From Terriglobia bacterium (GTDB lineage Bacteria > Acidobacteriota > Terriglobia > UBA7540): a stretch of DNA of 6,174 nt. Below the pieces are notes generated by a model. That model saw only the letters and a list, made by a program, of their open reading frames with translations, was not told the origin of the DNA and searched no databases. Positions within the stretch are counted from its first letter, which is position 1. Every line of letters begins with the position of its first letter. This document shows, one piece after another, positions 1-5,567 of the stretch. Location of the stretch: NCBI GenBank assembly GCA_030040515.1, contig JASHTO010000164.1, forward strand, positions 1 through 6,174, given 5' to 3'. Position numbers and translations under genes: made by a program.

Positions 1-243
1 GCGCCGTCGCGCGGTCTTGGGGTGGAGGGGGAATTCATCACCAACCTCCGCCAGCAGCAACTCCTCAAGGCATCTCTCGAAGGCCTCGCCCAGGCTCGCC
101 GCGCAGCCGGCGAGCACGTGCACCACGAAATGCTTCTGCTCGACCTCTACGATGCGCTCCGTCCCCTCGACCTCATCACCGGCGCGACCTACGCCGACGA
201 CGTTTTGGACATCATCTTCAAAACCTTTTGTGTGGGAAAGTAG
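1..243 (+). CDS. mnmE: tRNA-modification GTPase MnmE, C-terminal end (5' truncated by window)
   Basis: The reading frame is open from the first base of the window and ends at TAG 241-243, giving the last 80 codons of the protein. These residues form the C-terminal helical part of MnmE: an N-L-R-Q-Q stretch, a helix rich in Leu and Ala, then L-I-T-G-A-T-Y-A-D-D-V-L-D-I-I-F, and the family's signature C-terminus F-C-V-G-K (FCIGK in E. coli). The cysteine of that motif is conserved in MnmE. The family works with MnmG (GidA) to place the (carboxymethyl)aminomethyl group on C5 of the wobble uridine of certain tRNAs, using GTP hydrolysis and a methylene-tetrahydrofolate carbon. The G domain and N-terminal folate-binding domain lie outside the window. 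The gene runs towards murJ, which is on the other strand. The identification rests on the tail alone, but that tail is very characteristic. Confidence 0.95.
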   Translation, partial: APSRGLGVEGEFITNLRQQQLLKASLEGLAQARRAAGEHVHHEMLLLDLYDALRPLDLITGATYADDVLDIIFKTFCVGK

Positions 244-304
244 TCCGCCATTCGTTCGCGGTTATTCGTGGACATCCACAGCGCGGCAGAGTCGCAACCC
301 AAAC

Positions 305-352
305 GTGGCGCGGCCTTCCAGGCCGTGCGCATGGGCTGGAAGCCCATGCCAC
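305..352. repeat. Compact double-palindromic intergenic repeat (REP-like)
   Basis: Two perfect hairpins sit back to back. CGGCCT (311-316) pairs with AGGCCG (320-325) across TCC, and GCATGGGCT (329-337) pairs with AGCCCATGC (341-349) across GGA. The outer edges GTGGC (305-309) and GCCAC (348-352) are also complementary, so the whole element is itself an imperfect palindrome: the first and last 15 bases match at 12 positions when one is inverted. This layered symmetry is typical of dispersed REP-type elements. It lies between the convergent ends of mnmE and murJ. Copy number elsewhere cannot be judged from this window. Confidence 0.7.
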
Positions 353-403
353 AAAACCTGCGCGGCGTGCGAAGACTTTGGGAAATAGTAGTACAAAGGA
401 AGG

Positions 404-421
404 CATGCTGGTGACAGCATG
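404..421 (-). terminator. Hairpin downstream of murJ, possible terminator
   Basis: CATGCTG (404-410) and CAGCATG (415-421) form a perfect 7-bp stem with a GTGA loop, 21 bases past the murJ stop codon. On the minus strand the stem is followed by CCTTCCTTTGT, which is pyrimidine-rich but not a clean U tract, so intrinsic termination would be weak. A plain palindrome with no terminator role is the alternative. Confidence 0.4.
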
Positions 422-442
422 AAATTTCCAGCAGCGGAAGGG

Positions 443-2020
443 CTACGATCGTGCGAACAGCCTGGAGCTCAGCCTGGAAACGAAAACGTCCACCTCCCGC
501 ACCCGGAAGAGCTTCGCGAGGATACCGGTCACGGCAAAACCCGCCGCGCTTGCCAGCACCAGCACCACCAACGCGTGAACCGTTGTTTGCCATCCGATTC
601 TCGAATGCAACACAGTAACCAGCTTGAAGCAAATGCCTGCGGCAATCGCCGATGCGGCGGTGATCTTGACGAAGAACCAGACCATGCCGGCGGATTCCGG
701 ATTTTTCGTGCGGTTATTGAGCAGGCCAAAGAGCACGATCGTGTAAACAACGATTCCGATGGAACTTGCCAGAGCCAGACCCAGGTATTGCAACCGATGC
801 ACCAGCCACCAATAAACCGGCAGGTTCAGAAAAGTAAGTGCGGTACCCACAATCGCCGGCGTCAGCGTATCGCGTGCGGCGTAGAAACCGCGGGCCAGGA
901 TGTTCTGCGCGCCCCAGGCAAACATTCCCAGAGAGTATGCGGCCAGGGCCACCCCAATGGCATGAACATCCATGGCCTTCAGGCGCGTGTGGGTGGAATA
1001 GACGAGATAAGCAACCGGCTCGGCCTGCGCGATGGTGAGCGCCGAGATGGGCATCAGCAGCAGAATGAGCCCCCGCAAAGTCGAGTTCAGGGTGCGGTTC
1101 AATTCCTCCAGCTTGCCCTCCGAATAGAGCTGCGCGAGAAACGGAAAAGAAGCGACGCCCACGGCCTGCCCGACCGCGCCGAGAGGAACTCTCATTAACG
1201 TCTTGGCGTAACTCAGCCAGGAGATCGATCCGTGGACCAGATAGGATCCAAACCAGCGCATAATCCAATCGTCCGTGAACACCAAGGAGAGTGCCAACAT
1301 GATGGGGATGCTGAGCTTCACGAAAAGCCAGAACCCGGGATGCCGAAAATCCAGATTCGGCGAGAACTGCCCGCCCACGCGCCTTGCACCATAAATTTGA
1401 AGCAGGAAATTTCCGACCAGGGAACCGGCGAGGACGCCCACAGCAAATCCGGTGATGCCGATGCGGGGAGAGAGCAACAAGCCGCCGAGGATGATGCCCA
1501 GGTTGTAGATCACCGGAGCCAGCGAGGGCACGACGAATTGACCCTTGGCATATTGGACGGCGCTCAAGATGCCTCCCAGACAAAAGCAAAATTGCGCGGG
1601 CATCATCAAGCGCGTCAGGAAAATCACGCGCGCTTTCTCTGCGGGGTCGAATCCGGGGGAGATCAGTTCCACCAATTGCGGCGCAAAGATTTCCCCCAGC
1701 ACTACAAAAACCGCAAGCAGCACCCCCAAGGAAGTCACTACCGTGGAAAAAACGTGCCAGCCTTCATTCTCGCGTTTTTCCGCCGCGAATTTGGTGAATA
1801 CCGGGATGAAGGTAATGCTCAGCGAACCCCCGGCCACGAGGTAATTCAGAAAGTCGGGCAAGGTAAAGGCGGAATAATAAGCGTCGGTAATGGCATTAGA
1901 ACCGATCTGGTGGGCAACCGTCCAATCGCGCAGGAAACCGAGAACACGGCTGGCCAATACGCTTGCCATGACAATGCCGGAAGCTTGCGCAATGCGACGC
2001 GTTACGGGGGCAACGGTCAT
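443..2020 (-). CDS. murJ: Lipid II flippase MurJ (MviN family), divergent subtype
   Basis: This is a 525-residue, strongly hydrophobic integral membrane protein of the MOP exporter superfamily, the usual length for MurJ with its 13-14 transmembrane helices. MurJ moves lipid II across the inner membrane for peptidoglycan synthesis. The N-terminus carries the family pattern S-R-V-L-G-F-L-R-D (residues 24-32), I-T-D-A-Y-Y-S-A-F (44-52), then L-P-D-F-L and an A-G-G-S-L-S-I-T-F-I-P segment. By hand comparison with E. coli MurJ from memory, Arg18, Arg24 and Asp39 are kept (here R25, R31, D46), but the positions of Arg52 and Arg270 appear to be N59 and T274. I chose ATG at 2020 because it begins just before the first conserved helix. 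A TTG at 2074 would add 18 residues rich in Asn, Pro and Lys; neither start has a clear Shine-Dalgarno. Stop is TAG at 445-443. The zinc-ribbon gene lies 90 bp upstream on the same strand, so co-transcription is possible. Long plus-strand frames opposite it are shadows. Confidence 0.92.
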   Translation of the reverse strand: MTVAPVTRRIAQASGIVMASVLASRVLGFLRDWTVAHQIGSNAITDAYYSAFTLPDFLNYLVAGGSLSITFIPVFTKFAAEKRENEGWHVFSTVVTSLGVLLAVFVVLGEIFAPQLVELISPGFDPAEKARVIFLTRLMMPAQFCFCLGGILSAVQYAKGQFVVPSLAPVIYNLGIILGGLLLSPRIGITGFAVGVLAGSLVGNFLLQIYGARRVGGQFSPNLDFRHPGFWLFVKLSIPIMLALSLVFTDDWIMRWFGSYLVHGSISWLSYAKTLMRVPLGAVGQAVGVASFPFLAQLYSEGKLEELNRTLNSTLRGLILLLMPISALTIAQAEPVAYLVYSTHTRLKAMDVHAIGVALAAYSLGMFAWGAQNILARGFYAARDTLTPAIVGTALTFLNLPVYWWLVHRLQYLGLALASSIGIVVYTIVLFGLLNNRTKNPESAGMVWFFVKITAASAIAAGICFKLVTVLHSRIGWQTTVHALVVLVLASAAGFAVTGILAKLFRVREVDVFVSRLSSRLFARS

Positions 2021-2110
2021 CGGGAGAGATTTATCATGCTTTGCAGGGTTTTGCCTAGCCGCAGGATTTGCCAATCACGAAAAGCGAAACAGGCATAATG
2101 GCGGCCCGGC

Positions 2111-2596
2111 CTAGCGAGGATAGGGGAAGCGAAAGTTGCACCTCATGCAACGAGCCATTCTGCGGCGTTTCACCAATTTCTCATACCAGCGCCGGCGTGA
2201 GCGGTGATAATTCGAACTTCCACACCTGGGGCAAAGGCGATAATCGTCAACCTCGTCGTCTGGTTCCGAATGGCGGGGCGCCGGCTTTCTTGAGCTTTCA
2301 ACGGGCACGGCTTTGTCCTGGGATTCTTGAGTCATTTTTTCGGCGGAAGTCTCCACACCCTCCGGAGGCTTCTTTAAAGTTTTCGCGATCTCTTGATTGA
2401 ACTTTTCGCGAAGTTCTTCCACCGTCATCTCATCCACGCGGCGTCCCGTCGACTCACTGCGTTTGAAGACCCGCCAGCGATTGCAGGAGGAGCAGCGGCG
2501 CAAGCGGTAGCCCAACATGCTGAAAGTGTCGTAAACGAATCCATGATGGACCGATTCGGTTTTTGTGGCCCCACAGCGTGGGCAGGCGCTTGCCAT
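2111..2596 (-). CDS. Double zinc-ribbon hypothetical protein
   Basis: This 161-residue protein has a zinc ribbon at each end. The first has C5-P-R-C8-G and C35-S-S-C38; the second has C122-P-R-C125-G and C150-M-R-C153. The Cys pairs are 26 and 24 residues apart, and both pairs open with C-P-R-C-G, suggesting an internal duplication. The middle (about 55-118) is charged, Glu/Lys/Pro-rich and likely flexible. The C-terminal ribbon is very basic (R-R-R-W, V-K-R-R-R), which would suit nucleic-acid binding, but this is inference. There is no signal peptide or membrane segment, so it should be cytoplasmic. The start is ATG at 2596 because AGAGGA sits six bases upstream; a TTG two codons earlier overlaps that spacer. 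It lies upstream of murJ on the same strand and diverges from the hydrolase gene. I do not recognise a named family and assign no function. Confidence 0.8.
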   Translation of the reverse strand: MASACPRCGATKTESVHHGFVYDTFSMLGYRLRRCSSCNRWRVFKRSESTGRRVDEMTVEELREKFNQEIAKTLKKPPEGVETSAEKMTQESQDKAVPVESSRKPAPRHSEPDDEVDDYRLCPRCGSSNYHRSRRRWYEKLVKRRRMARCMRCNFRFPYPR

Positions 2597-2602
2597 GCGC
2601 AA

Positions 2603-2608
2603 TCCTCT
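2603..2608 (-). promoter_or_regulatory. Ribosome binding site of the zinc-ribbon gene
   Basis: On the minus strand the sequence reads AGAGGA, then TTGCGC, then ATG. The six-base spacing supports ATG 2596 over the nearby TTG as the start. Confidence 0.6.
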
Positions 2609-2880
2609 TCGCCCCGGCTTTCACCTCGCCGCCCTCCCGCGAAAAACGGGTGTCGCATCGGGGAAATTCCAACTTGCATGTCGATGCCCCTCCGGCTCTT
2701 CTCTTCCGTGCGGGATGCCGATGGGATTACGACGAGGTCAACTCCCCATAATCTAGCACAGGCCGGCGCGACAACCAACCTGCCCCGCCCGGCGCTCGCG
2801 AATCTGCTGGTAAACATATTCAGTTGCATTTCACCCACTTTAACCTAATCTGAAGGATGCAGTTGGGTTGCTGTGTCCCG

Positions 2881-2886
2881 AGGAGG
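2881..2886 (+). promoter_or_regulatory. Perfect Shine-Dalgarno fixing a TTG start
   Basis: AGGAGG lies seven bases before TTG 2894. The frame could also open at GTG 2873, but then the Shine-Dalgarno would be inside the coding region and the signal peptide would begin with seven extra polar residues. The TTG start is therefore much better supported. Confidence 0.8.
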
Positions 2887-2893
2887 GAGCAGC

Positions 2894-3745
2894 TTGAGGC
2901 GAAGAAACGCCGCGCTTGCAGTTTTGATCTTGATGGCCGCGATTCCGGCAACGGGACGTTGGGGAGCGGCATCTGCTCCGAGCGACCCCGATTCCGCAAA
3001 CGGAAAAATTCTGACTCTCAAATTGCGTACTCGGATTGAGCCCTTTAAGGGAAGCGGCGTCTGGCGCGAGCTCAACTTCGAGGAGCAGATACCGGTCCAT
3101 TCCGCGGCCATTGTGATCTGCGATATGTGGAACAACCATTGGTGTTCGGGAGCTGCGGCACGCGTGAATGTACTGGCGCGAAAGATGGCTCCCATCATTG
3201 ACCAGGCCAGGGCCGGAGGAATTCAGATTATCCATGCTCCCTCCGACGTGGTGGGCTTCTACAGCCGCTATCCGCAGAGAATCCGCATGCTGCAAATTCC
3301 CCCGGCAAGCCCGCCCGCAAGCTTGAATTTGCCGGACCCACCCTTGCCGATTGACGATTCGGACGGCGGGTGCGACACGGGTGAGAAATTCCATCAGGCA
3401 TGGTCGCGCGAGAATCCCGCCATTACCATCACGGGAAGTGATCTCATTTCGGCGGACGGGAAGGAAATTTACAGCCTCCTCGCCCAGCGGGGAATCAAAT
3501 ACCTGCTGGTCATGGGCGTTCACGCCAACTTTTGCGTCCTGAATCGACCCTTCGCGATCAAACAGATGACCAACTGGGGGATTCACTGCATTCTGGTGCG
3601 CGACCTTACCGACTCCATGTACAACCCAAAGGATCGCCCATACGTAACTCATTCCGAAGGCACAGAGCTTGTGATCGAGTACACGGAAAAATACTGGTGC
3701 CCCTCCACCCTGAGCACGGATTTAGCCCAGGCTCTCTCACATTAA
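2894..3745 (+). CDS. Exported isochorismatase/nicotinamidase-fold cysteine hydrolase
   Basis: This 283-residue protein starts with a classical signal peptide: M-R-R-R, then a hydrophobic core (about 6-19), then a small-residue A-A-S-A region near 25-28, so the enzyme is likely periplasmic or secreted. The isochorismatase-like fold follows. The strand A-I-V-I-C-D-M-W-N-N-H-W carries the expected catalytic Asp (D77), and L-V-M-G-V-H-A-N-F-C-V-L carries the nucleophilic Cys (C214) after the usual M-G-V-H segment. Between them is a conserved-looking P-I-D-D-S-D-G-G-C-D stretch (152-161). The usual third catalytic residue, a Lys just before the G-x-x-x-L helix leading to the Cys strand, is not visible; Gly or Thr stands there (178-181). 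I associate this variant with signal-peptide-bearing relatives in Planctomycetes and Acidobacteria. Family members hydrolyse amide or vinyl-ether bonds; the substrate here is unknown. It is monocistronic and converges on the PASTA gene with a 20-bp gap and no clear terminator. Confidence 0.92.
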   Translation: MRRRNAALAVLILMAAIPATGRWGAASAPSDPDSANGKILTLKLRTRIEPFKGSGVWRELNFEEQIPVHSAAIVICDMWNNHWCSGAAARVNVLARKMAPIIDQARAGGIQIIHAPSDVVGFYSRYPQRIRMLQIPPASPPASLNLPDPPLPIDDSDGGCDTGEKFHQAWSRENPAITITGSDLISADGKEIYSLLAQRGIKYLLVMGVHANFCVLNRPFAIKQMTNWGIHCILVRDLTDSMYNPKDRPYVTHSEGTELVIEYTEKYWCPSTLSTDLAQALSH

Positions 3746-3765
3746 TCCGGCGGTCCACTTCAGGG

Positions 3766-4491
3766 TTACTGCGTGATTTGGAAAGTGAAGACTGCGTCCT
3801 GGCCGATTTTGCTTCCCGCCGATGGAGATTGCATGAGGATAATTCCCTGGGGACTATCGTTGACCGCGACCGGGGTGACATCACCGATTTTGAAACCGTT
3901 CTTCTCCAGCACCGGGCGAACATTGGCGATGGGTTGTCCGATGAATTTGGGACAGAGAAAAGCAGGAGGCTCCTGACCGGCGGAAATCAGCAAATTCACC
4001 GTCGGGGTGCGCACCTCAGTGGTAGCAGGAGCGGGATCCTGCGCGACAACCTGGTCCGCATCGCCCGGCCAGGGGAGGACGGCAACGTCTCCAACGGTCA
4101 GGCCACGCTGAATGACGGTGATTCGGGCGGCGCGCATGCTGTCTCCCAGCAGGTTGGGTACGGTCAATTGCGGCGGTCCCAGGCTGACGAGCACATGCAC
4201 ATGCTGGCCCATCTTCAAGGGTGTGCCGGGCGGGGGCATCTGCTGCGCAATCGCATTCACCGGATACTGCGTGCTGTATATCTTGTCTTCGACCTTGAGC
4301 TCAAGGCCCAAGCTCGCTGTTGTCCGTTGCGCGGATTCCAGCGAAACTCCCACCAGCTTCGGCATGTTCTCCTGGCGGCCATGAATGGTGAGGCGGATGG
4401 TGGTGATGGCGCTCAGCAAGCCCACAGCGACCAACACCGTGAAGAGGAGAAACAGCCGGAACAGGCTTCGCATGCGGTCGCGCAAACTCAT
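3766..4491 (-). CDS. Membrane-anchored protein with three PASTA domains
   Basis: This is a 241-residue protein with a basic N-terminus (M-S-L-R-D-R-M-R), one transmembrane helix at about 10-32, and three tandem PASTA repeats filling the rest (about 40-105, 106-172 and 173-241). Each repeat has the pattern P-x-L-x-G (M-P-K-L-V-G, V-P-N-L-L-G, C-P-K-F-I-G), a helix, a G-L-x-V/G-F-K-I-G-D strand, then Q-x-P-x-x-G/A-x and a final V-N-L/V-H-V strand. The topology is type II, with PASTA domains outside the cytoplasm. PASTA domains are known from penicillin-binding proteins and Ser/Thr kinases, where they can bind muropeptides or peptidoglycan. No kinase or transpeptidase domain is present, so this is a stand-alone PASTA protein, perhaps a cell-wall adaptor or sensor. 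ATG 4491 is the first start that keeps the anchor intact; no clear Shine-Dalgarno precedes it. Its 3' end faces the hydrolase gene. Confidence 0.94.
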   Translation of the reverse strand: MSLRDRMRSLFRLFLLFTVLVAVGLLSAITTIRLTIHGRQENMPKLVGVSLESAQRTTASLGLELKVEDKIYSTQYPVNAIAQQMPPPGTPLKMGQHVHVLVSLGPPQLTVPNLLGDSMRAARITVIQRGLTVGDVAVLPWPGDADQVVAQDPAPATTEVRTPTVNLLISAGQEPPAFLCPKFIGQPIANVRPVLEKNGFKIGDVTPVAVNDSPQGIILMQSPSAGSKIGQDAVFTFQITQ

Positions 4492-4606
4492 GGAGCGGAT
4501 TTTATCATGAGGTCGGGCCTTCGCACGGGAATCTGGCTTCGGTTGCGGCTCCGCTCAATTCCCGACTCCACGGCTGCTTGTTTTCAATAACTTCTCGGGA
4601 TATTCC

Positions 4607-4612
4607 TATAAT
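4607..4612 (+). promoter_or_regulatory. Possible -10 box (TATAAT)
   Basis: A perfect TATAAT is present, with TTCAAT (4583-4588) 18 bp upstream as a poor -35. It could drive the small plus-strand genes about 300 bp downstream. The minus strand at the same spot reads ATTATA, so the match could be chance in a locally AT-rich patch. Confidence 0.25.
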
Positions 4613-4909
4613 AAGCGATTTTCTTTTGCGGTCCCGTTTTGTAGAATCGCCTGCCGGGCAGGTCCAGACTCCAGTTTCATATTTCCAGTTTCAACTTCCG
4701 ACCTTCTTTGCTTCCATTAACATCCCCGGATGCACCTTCATTTCCCGAAGGCAGGCGTCTTGGCCGGCACGCCGAAAAATATTTCCTGCCACCTGTCCGA
4801 ATTTCCCCGCCGATTCCGATTATCACATTGACGGGCAAAAACAGATGTAACCCTTGGCATCGTTCACAATCTCTCCCTTGCCTTGCATGCGCGCCGGGAG
4901 GGATCTGAA

Positions 4910-4915
4910 AAGGAG
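4910..4915 (+). promoter_or_regulatory. Shine-Dalgarno followed by ACG instead of ATG
   Basis: AAGGAG is followed by six bases (ACAAAA) and then ACG at 4922, in frame with the Hcp-like reading frame. Spacing and context are those of a real translation start, but the codon is one base away from ATG. The downstream gene's leader (AGGAGG, CAGAAAA, ATG) looks very similar. Confidence 0.5.
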
Positions 4916-4921
4916 ACAAAA

Positions 4922-5200
4922 ACGGCCGAAGCAAAGGATAAGCCCCTTGATCAGAAGATTGAGAGCGCAGCCCACCCCGTTGCGGCAAAGCCCGGCGAAG
5001 TTTCTGACTTCTCGTTTGACAGCGAGCAAACCTTCAACATCGGAAGCCAATCGCCAGGAGCCGATGCTGGGAAAGTCACGTTCAACCCGCTTTCGATCAC
5101 TGGGGGAACATCGCTAGCAGACGAGCGCGCGCGTTCTTCACATTTGCACGGCATTACATCTTTCCCATCCAGGGACAGGAGGCAGAAAAATGGAAGGTAA
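4922..5200 (+). CDS. Hcp-like N-terminal fragment with ACG at the start position (possible pseudogene)
   Basis: Read from ACG 4922 this frame encodes 92 residues. Residues 25-60 resemble the first half of Hcp/type VI secretion tube proteins: G-E-V-S-D-F-S-F aligns with the usual I-E-V-x-S-F-S-W/F strand, a Gly/Ser-rich loop follows, then A-D-A-G-K-V-T-F-N-P-L-S-I-T matches the family's G-A-G-K-V-S-x-x-D-L-S-I-T. After T60 the likeness stops: the expected D-K-A-S-P-x-L segment is missing and the tail is Arg/Ser-rich and unstructured. A frame from TTG 4883 would add 13 residues but has no RBS. The stop TAA (5198-5200) overlaps the next start by 11 bp, as in coupled genes. It may be a decayed hcp, the front half of a rearranged one, or a small gene using a rare ACG start. 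The Hcp likeness is recalled from memory and hand aligned. Confidence 0.4.
   Translation, partial: TAEAKDKPLDQKIESAAHPVAAKPGEVSDFSFDSEQTFNIGSQSPGADAGKVTFNPLSITGGTSLADERARSSHLHGITSFPSRDRRQKNGR
5177..5182 (+). promoter_or_regulatory. Perfect Shine-Dalgarno of the 67-residue gene
   Basis: AGGAGG lies seven bases before ATG 5190, an optimal arrangement and the best single argument that the short frame downstream is translated. It lies inside the last codons of the preceding frame. Confidence 0.75.
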
Positions 5201-5393
5201 CAAGTTCACGCTCATATTGACTGACGAGCAGCAGAAGCAGATTCTCGCGGCAACCGGGAAGACGATCACCAAGTTAACCTTTGAACACGCCACAGATGGG
5301 GCGCTCTCCGACCAGCAACTCGATGGAACGGTTGGCGGAACTGGCAATGAACCGTACCTCCAAGTCAAACTCACAGATGTCTTGATCAGTTAG
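5190..5393 (+). CDS. Small protein with double-glycine-leader-like segment and Hcp-like tail
   Basis: This is a 67-residue protein starting at ATG with an ideal RBS. Residues 6-19 (F-T-L-I-L-T-D-E-Q-Q-K-Q-I-L) look like a strand plus helix, followed by A-T-G-K-T-I-T-K-L-T-F-E (21-32). Residues 39-50 read L-S-D-Q-Q-L-D-G-T-V-G-G, close to the L-S-D/E-x-x-L-x-x-V-x-G-G motif that ends double-glycine leader peptides of bacteriocins and other exported peptides; cutting after G50 would release a 17-residue tail. That tail, however, ends P-Y-L-Q-V-K-L-T-D-V-L-I-S, like the Y-L-K-I-K-L-T-D-V-L-V-S strand of Hcp proteins, and A-T-G-K-T-I also fits Hcp (A-x-G-K-H-I). It could be a truncated Hcp half, a RiPP-like precursor, or an unrelated small protein. 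No maturase, peptidase-ABC transporter or T6SS gene is in the window. Its start overlaps the preceding frame by 11 bp. Confidence 0.6.
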   Translation: MEGNKFTLILTDEQQKQILAATGKTITKLTFEHATDGALSDQQLDGTVGGTGNEPYLQVKLTDVLIS

Positions 5394-5567
5394 ACTGCGT
5401 AGGGGACGTGACAGCGAGAGCGCGAAGGGTTGGTCCTTATGGGAGCCACCGCAGCATTTAGGCCGTGGCGCCTTAAGGTCGTCTATGTGCGCTGAAGTGT
5501 GCCTGCCGGTTGCGGTTTTCGGTTAGTGAACACCCCACTTCACACAGAGGCGGAAACCAATTTGAGC
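5394..5567. other. Intergenic stretch, nothing recognised
   Basis: There is no gene-like frame and no RBS here. It is the first part of a 781-bp non-coding tail of the window, whose other parts are the three repeat elements described separately and the spacers between them. No clear hairpin-plus-T terminator directly follows the stop at 5393. Confidence 0.5.

Larger units (their letters stand above)
2597..2893. other. Divergent intergenic region
   Basis: This 297-bp region separates the minus-strand zinc-ribbon gene from the plus-strand hydrolase gene and must hold at least their upstream signals. Reading frames across it on both strands give low-complexity, Arg/Pro/Ala-rich products with no recognisable features and are rejected. 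For the hydrolase, TTGCAT (2824-2829) and TAATCT (2846-2851) with 16-bp spacing are the best promoter-like pair I see, but each matches the sigma-70 consensus at only about half its positions. For the minus strand, TTGGTT, 17 bp and TAGATT (the latter at 2755-2750) is equally weak. No operator-like palindrome stands out. Confidence 0.35.
4492..4921. other. Intergenic region without a convincing gene
   Basis: This is 430 bp between the divergently oriented PASTA gene and the small plus-strand frames. Frames here (for example plus 4578-4850 and minus 4677-4988) give compositions with no domain features. Visible elements are a TATAAT at 4607-4612, a short hairpin CCTGC-CGG-GCAGG (4650-4662), a 10-base direct repeat TCCAGTTTCA at 4670-4679 and 4684-4693, and a near-consensus TTGACG at 4828-4833 with no good -10 at the right distance. 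Confidence 0.5.

Noticed and set aside
268..279. GTGGACATCCAC palindrome after mnmE as a terminator
   Set aside because: The stem is only 5 bp with a 2-base loop and there is no T tract, so it is too weak to call.
714..1589. Minus-strand 291-codon frame inside murJ
   Set aside because: It is out of frame with murJ, and its His/Arg/Gly-rich product lacks any family likeness.
419..2098. Long plus-strand frames (about 259 and 288 codons) opposite murJ
   Set aside because: They are rich in Gln, His, Arg and Gly with no domain or RBS. The minus strand encodes a clear full-length membrane protein, so these are antisense shadows.
2425..2838. Minus-strand 137-codon frame upstream of and overlapping the zinc-ribbon gene
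   Set aside because: It overlaps the Cys-rich coding sequence in another frame and has no domain features. The zinc-ribbon frame has the better RBS.
2840..3652. Minus-strand 270-codon frame opposite the hydrolase
   Set aside because: The plus strand has the Shine-Dalgarno, signal peptide and active-site motifs. The antisense product shows nothing recognisable.
3532..4590. Plus-strand 352-codon frame over the hydrolase end and PASTA gene
   Set aside because: It lies mostly opposite the PASTA coding sequence. The product is His/Arg/Gly-rich low-complexity and has no RBS.
4677..4988. Minus-strand 103-codon frame over the spacer and the start of the Hcp-like frame
   Set aside because: It has irregular composition, no RBS and no recognisable motif.
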